In this document: positions 47,654 through 56,938 of the stretch, piece after piece
How positions within the stretch are numbered: position 1 is the stretch's first letter
Layout: every line of letters begins with the position of its first letter
Notes under the pieces: model-generated
The model's database searches: none
Told to the model about the DNA's origin: nothing
What the model saw: the letters and a program-made list of their open reading frames with translations, nothing else
From: Bacillus sp. ISL-51
GTDB taxonomy: Bacteria; Bacillota; Bacilli; Bacillales; Bacillaceae
Reading direction: 5' to 3'
NCBI RefSeq assembly: GCF_018613535.1
Contig: NZ_JAGGQB010000007.1
Coordinates: 1 to 64,000, forward strand
DNA length: 64,000 bases
Translations under genes and position numbers: made by a program

Positions 47654-47667
47654 TGAAAACGTTTTCT
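47654..47667. promoter_or_regulatory. Candidate cre (CcpA) site in the glsA leader
   Basis: TGAAAACGTTTTCT matches the cre consensus TGWAANCGNTNWCA at 13 of 14 positions and is palindromic. It lies about 25 bases downstream of the predicted transcription start and 49 before the ATG, which suggests a roadblock type of catabolite repression. Confidence 0.65.
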
Positions 47668-47715
47668 AAGTCCCGATTCCGTTTATGAACAGAAATGAAA
47701 TAGAGGAGGAATGTT

Positions 47716-48699
47716 ATGAAAGATATGATCAGGGAGCGCCTTGAAAAAGAGGAATTGGCTTCGCTATTACAAGAATGGGTAAATCATTACCGCCCATTTT
47801 CCGCAAATGGAAAAAGCGCGAATTATATCCCCGCCCTCGGAGAAATCAATGACTCGCAGCTGGGCATTTGCATATTAGAGCCGGACGGCGCAATGATTCA
47901 TGCCGGTGAATGGGATGTTCCGTTCACATTGCAGAGCATTTCAAAAGTCATCAGCTTTATAGCAGCCTGTATGAGCAGGGGCATTTCTTACGTGCTGGAG
48001 CGTGTTGATGTGGAACCGACCGGCGATGCGTTTAACTCCATCATCCGGCTTGAAATCCATAAACCCGGAAAACCTTTCAACCCTATGATTAATGCCGGGG
48101 CCATCACTATCGCTTCCCTTCTTCCCGGTGACACAGCGCATGATAAATTAGAATACCTTTATTCCGTTTTTGAAAAATTGATAGGAAAACGGCCTCAGAT
48201 CCATGAGGAGGTATTCCGCTCCGAATGGCAAACCGCTCACCGGAACAGAGCGCTTGCCTACTATTTAAAAGAAACAAATTTCCTGGAAGCAGATGTGGAA
48301 GAAACGTTAGAGGTTTACTTAAAGCATTGCGCCATGGAAGGCACGACCGAGGACATCGCTTTAATCGGGATGATTCTGGCACATGACGGCTATCACCCGA
48401 TCCGCCAGGAACAGGTCATTCCTAAAGATGTCGCAAAACTGGCCAAGGCTCTGATGCTGACGTGCGGCATGTACAATGCATCAGGCAAATATGCGGCCTT
48501 CGTCGGCGTACCGGCCAAAAGCGGAGTATCCGGCGGCATTATGGCATTGGTTCCTCCGAGCGCCAGAAGAGAACAGCCCTTTCATAACGGCTGCGGCATC
48601 GGTATTTACGGTCCGGCCATTGATGAATACGGCAACAGCCTGACCGGCGGCATGCTGCTGAAACATATCGCACAGGAGTGGGAGCTCAGTATTTTTTAA
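47716..48699 (+). CDS. glsA1: Glutaminase (YbgJ)
   Basis: A 327-residue serine-dependent glutaminase converting glutamine to glutamate and ammonia. It has the beta-lactamase-like SxxK motif (LQSISKV), the GAIT region PMINAGAITIASLLPG and VPAKSGVSGGIMALVPP near the C-terminus. AGAGGAGG precedes the ATG. First gene of a glutamine-induced operon with glnT, 24 bases apart, under GlnK/GlnL. Confidence 0.95.
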   Translation: MKDMIRERLEKEELASLLQEWVNHYRPFSANGKSANYIPALGEINDSQLGICILEPDGAMIHAGEWDVPFTLQSISKVISFIAACMSRGISYVLERVDVEPTGDAFNSIIRLEIHKPGKPFNPMINAGAITIASLLPGDTAHDKLEYLYSVFEKLIGKRPQIHEEVFRSEWQTAHRNRALAYYLKETNFLEADVEETLEVYLKHCAMEGTTEDIALIGMILAHDGYHPIRQEQVIPKDVAKLAKALMLTCGMYNASGKYAAFVGVPAKSGVSGGIMALVPPSARREQPFHNGCGIGIYGPAIDEYGNSLTGGMLLKHIAQEWELSIF

Positions 48700-48723
48700 T
48701 CAAACGAACCAAGAGGTGATAGG

Positions 48724-50157
48724 ATGCAGGAATTCCTTCAACATATAATCGGCTCAGTAAATGATTTTTTATGGTCAAAGCTTTTAATTGTAATGCTTCT
48801 TTCTCTGGGACTGTATTTTACGTTCCGGTCAAGAGGCCTGCAAGTCCGCATGCTGAAAGAAATGGTTCGGGTTTTAAAGGAAGGCGCCGCCAACCGGTCA
48901 AAAAACCATATTTCCCCCTTCCAGGCGTTTTGCATCAGCATGGCCGCCCGTGTCGGAACCGGGAATATTACCGGGATTGCCATTGCGATTGCCCTCGGCG
49001 GACCGGGCGCGATTTTCTGGATGTGGATCATCGCGGTTATCGGATCTGCTTCAAGCTTTGTTGAAAGCACACTCGCTCAAATTTATAAAGTAAAAGATCA
49101 GAACGGCTTCCGCGGCGGACCGGCCTACTATATGGAAAAAGGCCTGAAGAAACGCTGGATGGGCGCGCTGTTTGCCGTTTTAATCACGCTGTCATTCGGA
49201 ATCGTATTCAATTCCGTTCAATCCAATACGATCAGCCTCGCATTTGAAAACGCGTTCGGAACCAATCGTCTTACATTAGGCATCATTTTAATTACTGTGT
49301 TTGGCGCGGTTATTTTCGGCGGCGTTAAACGAATTGCGAAACTGGCGGAATACATCGTGGTTGTCTTGGCTGTTTTATATATCGGCATTGCATTCTTTGT
49401 CATTCTCACAAACATTACCCAGCTGCCGGGCGTTTTGGCGCTTATCGTCAAAAATGCATTCGGAATCGATCAGGCGGCGGGCGGCGCTTTGGGCGCCGCA
49501 TTAATGCAGGGTGTCAGACGCGGCATTTTCTCGAATGAAGCAGGGATGGGGAGCGCGCCGAATGCGGCTGCGACCGCCACAACAAGCCACCCCGTGAAAC
49601 AGGGTCTGATTCAGGCATTCGGTGTACTGACGGATACCCTGGTCATTTGTACAAGCACCGCGCTTATCATTTTGTTTTCAGACGCTTATCAGCAGCCGGG
49701 CCTCAGCGGCATCGCGCTTTCCCAAGCCGCACTGAGCACGCACCTCGGCTCGTGGGCGTCAGGATTTCTTGCTGTCTTGATGCTTTTGTTCGGCTTCAGC
49801 GCATTAATCGGCAACTATTATTACGGAGAAACCAATATCGGCTTTTTGAGCCAAAATAAGAAATGGCTTTTCATCTACCGGATTTGCGTGCTGGCGATGG
49901 TCATTTTCGGATGCATTTCAAAGGTTCAGCTTGTCTGGGATATGGCCGATTTATTCATGGGTTTAATGGTTGTCGTGAACTTAATTGCGATCTTCCTGCT
50001 GTCTAAAAAGGCATTTGCCGCCCTTAATGACTATGTGCGGCAGAAGAAGGCAGGAAAGGACCCCGTCTTTTATAAAGATGTGCTGCCTGATGACGACCAG
50101 ATAGAATGCTGGGAGTACTCAGACATCGCCAAAAATAAAAACAAACATATCTCTTAA
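48724..50157 (+). CDS. glnT: GlnT (YbgH), AGCS-family glutamine transporter
   Basis: A 477-residue sodium:alanine/glycine symporter-family membrane protein with about 11 helices. Family blocks are RVGTGNITGIAIAIALGGPGAIFWMW, GGPAYYMEKGLKKRWMG and SNEAGMGSAPNAAATA. By operon context it is a glutamine importer supplying the glutaminase. AAGAGGTGA precedes the ATG. Confidence 0.94.
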   Translation: MQEFLQHIIGSVNDFLWSKLLIVMLLSLGLYFTFRSRGLQVRMLKEMVRVLKEGAANRSKNHISPFQAFCISMAARVGTGNITGIAIAIALGGPGAIFWMWIIAVIGSASSFVESTLAQIYKVKDQNGFRGGPAYYMEKGLKKRWMGALFAVLITLSFGIVFNSVQSNTISLAFENAFGTNRLTLGIILITVFGAVIFGGVKRIAKLAEYIVVVLAVLYIGIAFFVILTNITQLPGVLALIVKNAFGIDQAAGGALGAALMQGVRRGIFSNEAGMGSAPNAAATATTSHPVKQGLIQAFGVLTDTLVICTSTALIILFSDAYQQPGLSGIALSQAALSTHLGSWASGFLAVLMLLFGFSALIGNYYYGETNIGFLSQNKKWLFIYRICVLAMVIFGCISKVQLVWDMADLFMGLMVVVNLIAIFLLSKKAFAALNDYVRQKKAGKDPVFYKDVLPDDDQIECWEYSDIAKNKNKHIS

Positions 50158-50201
50158 GAAAAAAAGGTGTTCAGGCAGCTCGTCCTGAGCACCTTTTTTA
50201 T
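50158..50201 (+). terminator. Terminator of glsA-glnT
   Basis: AAAAAAGGTGTTCAGG-CAGCTCGT-CCTGAGCACCTTTTTT immediately follows the glnT stop. Confidence 0.92.
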
Positions 50202-50277
50202 ATTAACGTTCATTGACAAATATAAAGCTGTCCATTACCATTTTCATATATTTTTAAAAAGTCAGAAAGGAATGGCT

Positions 50278-51225
50278 ATGAATCTCATTACACGAATCTT
50301 AGACGAGTTTCCCGTTATCATTTTAGATGGCGCGATGGCCACTGAGCTTGAACGCATGGGCTGTGATTTGAATGACAGCCTCTGGTCGGCCAAAATCCTG
50401 ATGGAACAGCCTGATCTGATCAAACAGGTGCACAGCGATTATTTTACCGCCGGCGCTGATTGCGCGATCACCGCCAGCTATCAATCAACGATTGAAGGAT
50501 TTGCGGCGCGCGGCGTGACCGAAACTGAAGCGATACAGCTCATTCAGGCATCTGTAGAGCTCGCTGTACAGGCACGTGATGAATTGTGGGCGCACGAAGA
50601 GAACAGTTCAAGCCGCCCAAAACCGATTATTGCGGCTTCAGTCGGCCCATACGGCGCAAGCCTTGCCGACGGTTCCGAATATCGCGGACATTACGGGCTG
50701 ACGGAGGATGAGCTGATCGACTTTCATCGGCCGCGGATGAAAGCCCTCATTGAAGCAGGCGCAGACATATTAGCGTGTGAAACCATTCCCTGCCTGTCAG
50801 AGGCAAAAGCGATCACAAGGCTGCTGGAGGAATTTCCCGGTATATATGCGTGGATCAGTTTCAGCGCCAAAGACGGACGGCATATCAGCGAAGGAACTCC
50901 TGTTTCCGAGTGTGCGGCCTGGCTTGATCAGCACAGCCAAATCGCGGCTGTCGGCATAAACTGCACACCGATGCAGCATATTCCGTCTTTAATAGCAGAA
51001 ATAAAACAGGAAACAGACAAGCCGATTATCGTCTACCCGAATTCCGGCGAGCAATATGATCCTGTGACAAAAACCTGGAAAGGCTCAGCGTGCTCCATGT
51101 CTTTCGGAAAAAGCGCGCAAAGCTGGTACGAAAACGGTGCAAGACTGATCGGCGGCTGCTGCCGAACGAAGCCCGAGGACATTCAGGCGATTGCCGATTG
51201 GGCCAGAAGCCTAAAAACCACTTGA
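50278..51225 (+). CDS. mmuM: MmuM, homocysteine S-methyltransferase
   Basis: A 315-residue zinc-dependent methyltransferase that makes methionine from homocysteine and S-methylmethionine (or SAM). Zn ligands are in AVGINCTPMQ (Cys) and IGGCCRTKPEDI (Cys-Cys). The start at 50278 follows AGAAAGG at 7 bases; the ATG at 50272 abuts that site. The substrate transporter mmuP follows. Confidence 0.95.
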   Translation: MNLITRILDEFPVIILDGAMATELERMGCDLNDSLWSAKILMEQPDLIKQVHSDYFTAGADCAITASYQSTIEGFAARGVTETEAIQLIQASVELAVQARDELWAHEENSSSRPKPIIAASVGPYGASLADGSEYRGHYGLTEDELIDFHRPRMKALIEAGADILACETIPCLSEAKAITRLLEEFPGIYAWISFSAKDGRHISEGTPVSECAAWLDQHSQIAAVGINCTPMQHIPSLIAEIKQETDKPIIVYPNSGEQYDPVTKTWKGSACSMSFGKSAQSWYENGARLIGGCCRTKPEDIQAIADWARSLKTT

Positions 51226-51250
51226 CTTATCGGAATAGTTTGTATATTCT
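51222..51250 (+). promoter_or_regulatory. Candidate promoter for mmuP at the end of mmuM
   Basis: TTGACT (51222-51227), a 17-base spacer and TATTCT (51245-51250) overlap the mmuM stop. It would start a short leader containing the hairpin at 51272-51307. Confidence 0.5.
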
Positions 51251-51271
51251 ATTCAAAAAGCCGGTTCGCCG

Positions 51272-51307
51272 GAATCTCGTGCCGCCCGCCGGCATGAGAT
51301 TTTTTAT
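51272..51307 (+). terminator. Terminator or attenuator between mmuM and mmuP
   Basis: ATCTCGTGCCG ... CGGCATGAGAT is followed by TTTTTTATT, 31 bases before mmuP. A CCGG-TTCG-CCGG tetraloop hairpin lies immediately before it. It may simply terminate mmuM or act as an attenuator for mmuP. Confidence 0.75.
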
Positions 51308-51337
51308 TAGAACGGCCCTGCAGAAAGTTGGAAAACA

Positions 51338-52753
51338 ATGAAACCCTCGCACGACAAGAATGAGAAAAATTTTCAGAGAAGTATGAAAAGCAGGCACCTC
51401 TTTATGCTGTCATTAGGAGGCGTCATTGGAACCGGGCTGTTCTTAAGCTCAGGCTACACCATTCAGCAGGCGGGACCTGCGGGAACCATCCTCGCTTACC
51501 TATTGGGCGCTGGCATTGTGTACCTTGTGATGCTTTGCCTCGGCGAGCTGTCCGTGGCTATGCCGGTGACGGGCGCTTTCCATACCTATGCAGCGAAATA
51601 TATTGGGCCTGCGACTGGCTTTACGGTGGCATGGCTGTACTGGCTGACATGGACCGTGGCGCTGGGCTCTGAGTTTACGGCGGCTGGGCTCTTAATGCAG
51701 CGCTGGTTTCCCTCAACCTCGGTATGGATGTGGAGCGCTGTATTCGCCCTGCTCATCTTTTTATTAAACGCCTTCTCCGTCAAATTTTTCGCTGAATCGG
51801 AGTTTTGGTTCTCAAGCATTAAAGTATTGGCCATTGTACTGTTTATCATATTGGGAGGAGCTGCGATGTTCGGCATCATCCCGATCGAAAGCGGTGAGGC
51901 TGCGCCCATGCTGTCGAACTTCACGGATGAAAAAGGCGGCATTTTCCCGAATGGCTTTTTTCCTATAGTAATGACGATGCTGTCGGTGAACTTCGCTTTT
52001 TCAGGCACGGAATTGATCGGCATTGCCGCCGGAGAAAGCGTGAACCCGGAAAAAACCGTCCCGCGCGCCATTAAAACCACGGTATGGCGGCTGGCGCTTT
52101 TCTTTATCGGAACGATTTTTGTGCTGTCTGGCATGATCCCTATAAAAGAAGCAGGTGTCATTGAAAGCCCGTTCGTTGCGGTGTTTGACAGAGTCGGTGT
52201 TCCGTATGCGGCCGATCTGATGAACTTTGTCATTTTGACGGCGCTTCTCTCAGCGGCCAATTCCGGGCTGTATGCGTCGTCCCGTATGCTCTGGTCTTTG
52301 TCAAAGGAGGGGGAGCTTCATCCGTCCTTTGCGAAGCTGACATCTAAAGGCATTCCTTTTAATGCCTTGATTTTCAGTATGATCGGGGGCATATTGTCCT
52401 TGTTGTCGAGTGTTTTCGCGCCTGATACCGTTTATCTCGTTCTCGTCTCCATCTCCGGTTTTGCGGTAGTGGCGGTTTGGATGAGTATTGCCGCAGCACA
52501 GTTCATGTTCAGAAGGCGGTTACTTGCAGAAGGGCGTCAGCTTTCGGATTTGAAATATCGGACGCCGGGGTACCCGGCTGTGCCGATTGCCGCCTTCCTT
52601 TTGTGTCTCGCCTCTTGTATCGGCATTGCGTTTGATCCGAATCAGAGCATCGCCCTTTATTGCGGAATTGCATTTATGGTCGTCTGTTACGCCGCTTTTC
52701 ACCTGAAAAACCGGAAAAGCCGCGCGTCCGGCCAAACGGCTAAATCCCATTAA
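51338..52753 (+). CDS. mmuP: MmuP (YbgF), S-methylmethionine permease
   Basis: A 471-residue APC-superfamily amino-acid permease with 12 helices. The N-terminal [21 protein letters not shown] is the APC signature and [14 protein letters not shown] is the TM6 region. The ribosome site is weak (AAAGTTGG). Assigned as the S-methylmethionine importer from its pairing with mmuM. It ends in a bidirectional terminator. Confidence 0.9.
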   Translation: MKPSHDKNEKNFQRSMKSRHLFMLSLGGVIGTGLFLSSGYTIQQAGPAGTILAYLLGAGIVYLVMLCLGELSVAMPVTGAFHTYAAKYIGPATGFTVAWLYWLTWTVALGSEFTAAGLLMQRWFPSTSVWMWSAVFALLIFLLNAFSVKFFAESEFWFSSIKVLAIVLFIILGGAAMFGIIPIESGEAAPMLSNFTDEKGGIFPNGFFPIVMTMLSVNFAFSGTELIGIAAGESVNPEKTVPRAIKTTVWRLALFFIGTIFVLSGMIPIKEAGVIESPFVAVFDRVGVPYAADLMNFVILTALLSAANSGLYASSRMLWSLSKEGELHPSFAKLTSKGIPFNALIFSMIGGILSLLSSVFAPDTVYLVLVSISGFAVVAVWMSIAAAQFMFRRRLLAEGRQLSDLKYRTPGYPAVPIAAFLLCLASCIGIAFDPNQSIALYCGIAFMVVCYAAFHLKNRKSRASGQTAKSH

Positions 52754-52755
52754 CC

Positions 52756-52791
52756 AAAAAAGAACCCTGCCTCACGCAAGGGTTCTTTTTT
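52756..52791. terminator. Bidirectional terminator, mmuP/ilvK
   Basis: AAAAAAGAACCCT-GCCTCACGC-AAGGGTTCTTTTTT lies between the converging genes. Confidence 0.9.
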
Positions 52792-52793
52792 AT

Positions 52794-53861
52794 TTAAATT
52801 TCAGTCACCCATCTGAAGGAATCCTGCTCCTTCCCGCGCTGGATGTTGGTAATCGTTTCGTAAAGCCTTTCGGACACTTCACCGATCAAGCCGTTATGAA
52901 ACTCAATCGTTTCTCCGTGAATATGAAGCGCACCGACCGGCGAGATCACAGCTGCCGTCCCCGTTCCGAATACTTCTGACACTTCGCCTCTCATTGCGGC
53001 CTGATAAATGTCATCAATTGAAACCCGTTCCTCCCTGACGCGCATGCCCCAGCTTTTTAACAGTTCAATGACCGATGCGCGTGTAATGCCTCCGAGAATG
53101 CTTCCGTTTAACGCCGGCGTCACGGCTTCCCCGTTTATAATAAAAAAGATATTCATACTGCCTACTTCTTCGGCATATTTCTTTTCCACCCCGTCAAGCC
53201 ACAGCACCTGGTCGTATCCCAGTTCCTCCGCTTTCTGCTGGGCCTGTAAGCTGGCCGCGTAATTCCCGGAGGTTTTGACATCGCCCACTCCCCCGCTGAC
53301 GGCCCGCACGTACTCATCTTCTACATAAATACGGATCGGTTTCAGCTGATTGCCGTAATAGGAACCGACCGGCGTCAGCACGATCATAAACTTGTATTTC
53401 TTTGAGGGCCTGACGCCTAAGGACGGCTCTGTCGCAATCACAAACGGACGGATATATAAAGATGTTCCGTCTTCTCTCGGAATCCAGTCCTGCTCTAATT
53501 CAACCAATTGGATCAAAGCTTCCAGCGCCAGCTCTTCGTCAAGCGGCGGCATGCTCATCCGGCGGCATGATTTGTTCAGCCTTTTTACATTTTGGTCCGG
53601 TCTGAACATTAATACCCGTCCGTCTTCCGCCCTGTAAGCCTTTAATCCTTCAAACACCGCCTGCCCATAATGAAAAACGGACGCGGACGGGTCGATGGTA
53701 AACGGTTCATACGGCGTAATTCTCGGATCATGCCAGCCTCTGCCCTCTTCGTAATCCATCACAAACATATAGTCTGTGAAGTATTGGCCGAACCCCAGTG
53801 AAGCGGAATCCGGTTTTTCTTTTCTCGCTGCGACCTTGATTCTTTCGATCAGTTTGTTCAA
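52794..53861 (-). CDS. ilvK: IlvK (YbgE), branched-chain aminotransferase
   Basis: A 355-residue fold-type-IV PLP aminotransferase interconverting leucine, isoleucine and valine with their keto acids, and recycling KMTB to methionine in Bacillus. FHYGQAVFEGLKAYR is the conserved N-terminal block, the PLP Lys is in WLDGVEKKYAEEVGSMN, and FGTGTAAVISPVG is near the C-terminus. Start taken as TTG 53861 after AAAGGTG. A CodY-like site lies upstream. Confidence 0.94.
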   Translation of the reverse strand: MNKLIERIKVAARKEKPDSASLGFGQYFTDYMFVMDYEEGRGWHDPRITPYEPFTIDPSASVFHYGQAVFEGLKAYRAEDGRVLMFRPDQNVKRLNKSCRRMSMPPLDEELALEALIQLVELEQDWIPREDGTSLYIRPFVIATEPSLGVRPSKKYKFMIVLTPVGSYYGNQLKPIRIYVEDEYVRAVSGGVGDVKTSGNYAASLQAQQKAEELGYDQVLWLDGVEKKYAEEVGSMNIFFIINGEAVTPALNGSILGGITRASVIELLKSWGMRVREERVSIDDIYQAAMRGEVSEVFGTGTAAVISPVGALHIHGETIEFHNGLIGEVSERLYETITNIQRGKEQDSFRWVTEI

Positions 53862-53890
53862 CAAAAGCACACCTTTCTTTGAATTGTTTA

Positions 53891-53905
53891 AATTTTCAGT
53901 CTTTT
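53891..53905. promoter_or_regulatory. Partial CodY-like motif upstream of ilvK
   Basis: AATTTTCAGTCTTTT matches the first nine positions of the CodY consensus AATTTTCWGAAAATT and differs in the right half. CodY control of ybgE is known in B. subtilis. Weak on sequence alone. Confidence 0.4.
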
Positions 53906-54231
53906 ATGAGCTGCATGTTTCCTCTGTCCGAATCGTTTATGCACAGATAAATGAGAATGCAGTTGAAAGTATCATAACAAATATACCACTGTTAATAGCA
54001 TTATCGGCAAAATTATTAATATTTTTTACCAAAATTCTTTTCTTTTCATATAACCTTCCTTTTTTTTACACAAGGACTTTCTGTCATATTCAATGTTTGC
54101 GCTTACATAATCTAAACCATCCTCTCTTTTCATTTTGGCAATCTTTGTGACAATTTTGTGGCAGAGAGGAAGGTGGTTTCCGCTTGCTTAACGAATTACG
54201 TAAGAAATGCGTAAGTAAAAGGGGGATTCGC
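53906..54231. other. AT-rich intergenic region, ilvK/gltP
   Basis: About 325 bases between divergent genes. It contains A/T-rich tracts suited to promoters of both, but I cannot point to a convincing -35/-10 pair. A TTG-initiated extension of gltP to 54184 is not supported by a ribosome site. Confidence 0.5.
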
Positions 54232-55482
54232 TTGAAAAAATTTATCGCGTTCCAAATTTTAATCGCCTTAGTCATCGGGGCAGTCATCGGCCATTTTTTC
54301 CCGGATTTCGGGATGGCGCTGCGGCCCGTCGGAGATGGATTTATCCGCCTGATTAAAATGATTGTTGTGCCGATCGTGTTCTCAACCATCGTAATCGGAG
54401 CGGCCGGCAGCGGAAGTATGAAAAAAATGGGCAGCCTCGGCATCAAAACGATTATTTGGTTTGAAGTGATTACGACGCTTGTGCTGGGCCTCGGCTTATT
54501 GTTAGCCAACGTGCTGAAGCCGGGAGTCGGACTTAACCTCTCGCATTTGGCCAAGAAAGATATCCATGAGCTTTCAGGCTATACGGAAAAAGTAGTTGAT
54601 CTGAAACAAATGCTTCTTGATATTATCCCCGTTAACATCATTGATGTCATGGCAAAAAATGATCTTCTTGCCGTCATCTTTTTCGCGATCTTATTCGGTG
54701 TCGCCGCCGCCGGCATCGGCAAAGCCTCCGCCCCAGTCATGAATTTCTTTGAATCTGTCGCCAACATTATGTTCAAGCTGACGCAAATGGTGATGGTCAC
54801 TGCTCCGATCGGCGTGCTCGCTCTTATGGCTGCCTCAGTCGGCCAATTCGGGATCGCACTTTTGCTTCCGATGCTGAAGCTGATCGGCACCGTGTTCCTC
54901 GGACTGTTTCTGATCTTGTTTGTCCTATTTCCGATTGTAGGCCTTCTCTTTAAAATCAAATACTTTGAAGTGCTGAAAATGATTTGGGATCTGTTCCTGA
55001 TCGCTTTTTCCACAACGAGCACTGAAACCATTCTGCCTCAGCTGATGGACCGCATGGAGAAATACGGATGTCCGAAACGGGTCGTCTCCTTTGTGGTTCC
55101 CTCAGGTTTGTCGCTGAATTGCGACGGCTCCAGCCTGTATTTATCCGTTTCATGCATCTTTTTAGCCCAGGCGTTCCATGTGGAAATGCCGCTTTCCCAG
55201 CAGCTGCTCATGATGCTTGTGCTTGTGATGACAAGCAAGGGCATTGCCGCCGTTCCGTCAGGCTCACTTGTCGTGCTTCTGGCAACCGCAAACGCCATCG
55301 GGCTTCCGGCAGAGGGCGTGGCCATTATTGCCGGTGTGGACCGTGTAATGGATATGGCGAGAACGGGCGTGAACGTACCGGGCCATGCGGTCGCCTGTAT
55401 CGTCGTGTCAAAATGGGAAAAAGCTTTCCAATATAAAGGCCCTGTCACACGAGAGCAGCTGGCCCGAACAGAAAGTATGTAA
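54232..55482 (+). CDS. gltP: GltP, proton/glutamate symporter
   Basis: A 416-residue DAACS-family (SLC1-like) glutamate/aspartate:H+ symporter. Re-entrant loop and substrate motifs are AFSTTSTETILPQLMDRM, the NCDGSSLY variant of the second hairpin, and the C-terminal GVDRVMDMARTGVNVPGHA. The start is TTG at 54232 six bases after AAAGGGGG. It is convergent with trhO through a terminator. Confidence 0.94.
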   Translation: MKKFIAFQILIALVIGAVIGHFFPDFGMALRPVGDGFIRLIKMIVVPIVFSTIVIGAAGSGSMKKMGSLGIKTIIWFEVITTLVLGLGLLLANVLKPGVGLNLSHLAKKDIHELSGYTEKVVDLKQMLLDIIPVNIIDVMAKNDLLAVIFFAILFGVAAAGIGKASAPVMNFFESVANIMFKLTQMVMVTAPIGVLALMAASVGQFGIALLLPMLKLIGTVFLGLFLILFVLFPIVGLLFKIKYFEVLKMIWDLFLIAFSTTSTETILPQLMDRMEKYGCPKRVVSFVVPSGLSLNCDGSSLYLSVSCIFLAQAFHVEMPLSQQLLMMLVLVMTSKGIAAVPSGSLVVLLATANAIGLPAEGVAIIAGVDRVMDMARTGVNVPGHAVACIVVSKWEKAFQYKGPVTREQLARTESM

Positions 55483-55488
55483 ACAAAA

Positions 55489-55516
55489 AAGACCGCCTGT
55501 GAGTCAGGCGGTCTTC
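55489..55516. terminator. Bidirectional terminator, gltP/trhO
   Basis: AAGACCGCCTG-TGAGT-CAGGCGGTCTTC is a strong hairpin with A-run before and T-rich DNA after. Confidence 0.88.
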
Positions 55517-55522
55517 GTTCTA

Positions 55523-56491
55523 TTAATCAATCGCCGCATGGTCTTCCTTCTCAATGAGAGCGAGTCTTTCATTGATTTCTTCCGGCGTCATGCCGTGCTC
55601 TTTCACATACATGTTGCGTTCGTTCGTACGGCATTCGTGACTGCAGCTGCGCATGTATTTGTATTCGTTTTCCGGTGTGCAGATCATCTTTTTATTACAT
55701 GCCGGATTTGCGCAGTTCACATAACGCTCGCACGGTTCGCCCGTGAAGTAGTCTTTTCCGATAATCACATGTTCTACACGGTTGACGGGCACGCTGATTC
55801 TTTCATCAAAAACGTAACACTGTCCGTCCCATAGCTTTCCTTGCACTTCAGGGTCTTTACCGTAAGTGACGATACCGCCGTCAAGCTGGGATACGTCTTC
55901 AAAGCCCTGCTTCAAAAGCCAGCCTGAGAATTTCTCACAACGGACACCGCCTGTGCAGTACGTCAGGATTTTTTTGCCTTCGAGCATGTCTTTATGCTCT
56001 TCAATCCATTCCGGCAGTTCGCGGAAAGCCTCAATATCAGGTCTGACCGCTCCGCGGAAGTGGCCAAGATCGTACTCGTAATCATTTCTGGCATCAATGA
56101 CGACCGTATCAGGATCCTGCATCCGCTCATAAAATTCTTTCGGCTTCAAATGTTTTCCCGTTGTTTCATTCGGATCAACGTCATCCTCCAAACGAAGTGT
56201 GACAAGCTCCTTTTTATGGCGGACAAACATTTTTCGGAACGCGTGGCCGTCAGCCTCGTCAATTTTGATCGGCATATCGGCAAATCGCGGATCAGCTTTC
56301 AGCGCCTGCATGTACTTATCTGTTTGTTCAATCGTGCCGGACACCGTACCGTTAATGCCTTCCTCAGAAATCAAAATACGCCCTAACAAACCGAGCTCCT
56401 TACAAAACGCCAAATGCTGAGCCGTGAATTCTTCAGGCTCTTCAATCGTTACATATTTATAATAAAGTAAAACTCTATATTGTTTTTCCAT
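55523..56491 (-). CDS. trhO: TrhO (YbfQ), tRNA uridine-34 hydroxylase
   Basis: A 322-residue rhodanese-fold protein that hydroxylates U34 of certain tRNAs with O2 (the first step to mo5U in Bacillus). The catalytic rhodanese Cys is in [17 protein letters not shown] near residue 180. A C-terminal cysteine cluster ([20 protein letters not shown] ... SCSHEC) is typical of the UPF0176/TrhO extension. ATG start. Confidence 0.93.
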   Translation of the reverse strand: MEKQYRVLLYYKYVTIEEPEEFTAQHLAFCKELGLLGRILISEEGINGTVSGTIEQTDKYMQALKADPRFADMPIKIDEADGHAFRKMFVRHKKELVTLRLEDDVDPNETTGKHLKPKEFYERMQDPDTVVIDARNDYEYDLGHFRGAVRPDIEAFRELPEWIEEHKDMLEGKKILTYCTGGVRCEKFSGWLLKQGFEDVSQLDGGIVTYGKDPEVQGKLWDGQCYVFDERISVPVNRVEHVIIGKDYFTGEPCERYVNCANPACNKKMICTPENEYKYMRSCSHECRTNERNMYVKEHGMTPEEINERLALIEKEDHAAID

Positions 56492-56597
56492 GATTTATAC
56501 ACCCTGTTCAATTATATTAATGATGATGCACACTCTACTATATCATACAGGAAAATGTGTGAAAGATGAACATTTCCGTCTGTACTCTTTCTTCCAG

Positions 56598-56876
56598 TCA
56601 CACTTTGTCTTCTTTTAGCACCTTTTGAAAATAAAACCGATACGTATTGCGTAAAAAAGTCTCTATCGGAAGCCGGACAGCGGTTTGATACTTGCTGATG
56701 ATAAACGGAAAACGGGCACGGCCTTTTTCCCGCAGCAAATCGGCGCTGTCTCCATCCAATTCTAAAATAAGCGCCTCGACCGCAGGCCAGCAGGCGTTGC
56801 GCACTTCTTCAAGCAGTTGTTTATCACCCGTGCGCTGATACTCTTCGATCTGCTTTGCCACATCCTTTTCTTCCAC
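56598..56876 (-). CDS. ybfN: YbfN-like small protein of unknown function
   Basis: A 92-residue helical, charged protein without signal peptide. It lies downstream of psd, where B. subtilis has ybfN, and the size agrees. The stretch FPFIISKYQTAVRLPIETFL vaguely recalls a sigma-factor N-terminal helix, but no motif is convincing. The start is GTG at 56876 preceded by AAGGTGA. The hairpin at the psd end separates it from the phospholipid genes. Confidence 0.6.
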   Translation of the reverse strand: MEEKDVAKQIEEYQRTGDKQLLEEVRNACWPAVEALILELDGDSADLLREKGRARFPFIISKYQTAVRLPIETFLRNTYRFYFQKVLKEDKV

Positions 56877-56897
56877 AACGTCACCTTCCTTACAGCA

Positions 56898-56938
56898 TAT
56901 AAAAAAGAGGAGCAGCTTTATAAAGCGGGCGCCTCCTC
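56898..56938 (-). terminator. Terminator at the end of psd
   Basis: On the minus strand GAGGAG-(GCGCCCGCTTTATAAAGCTG)-CTCCTC is followed by TTTTTTAT. It overlaps the last codons of psd. Confidence 0.75.

Noticed and set aside
56598..56876. YbfN as a sigma-factor fragment
   Set aside because: Resemblance is limited to a short helix-like stretch; no region 2 or region 4 motif is present.
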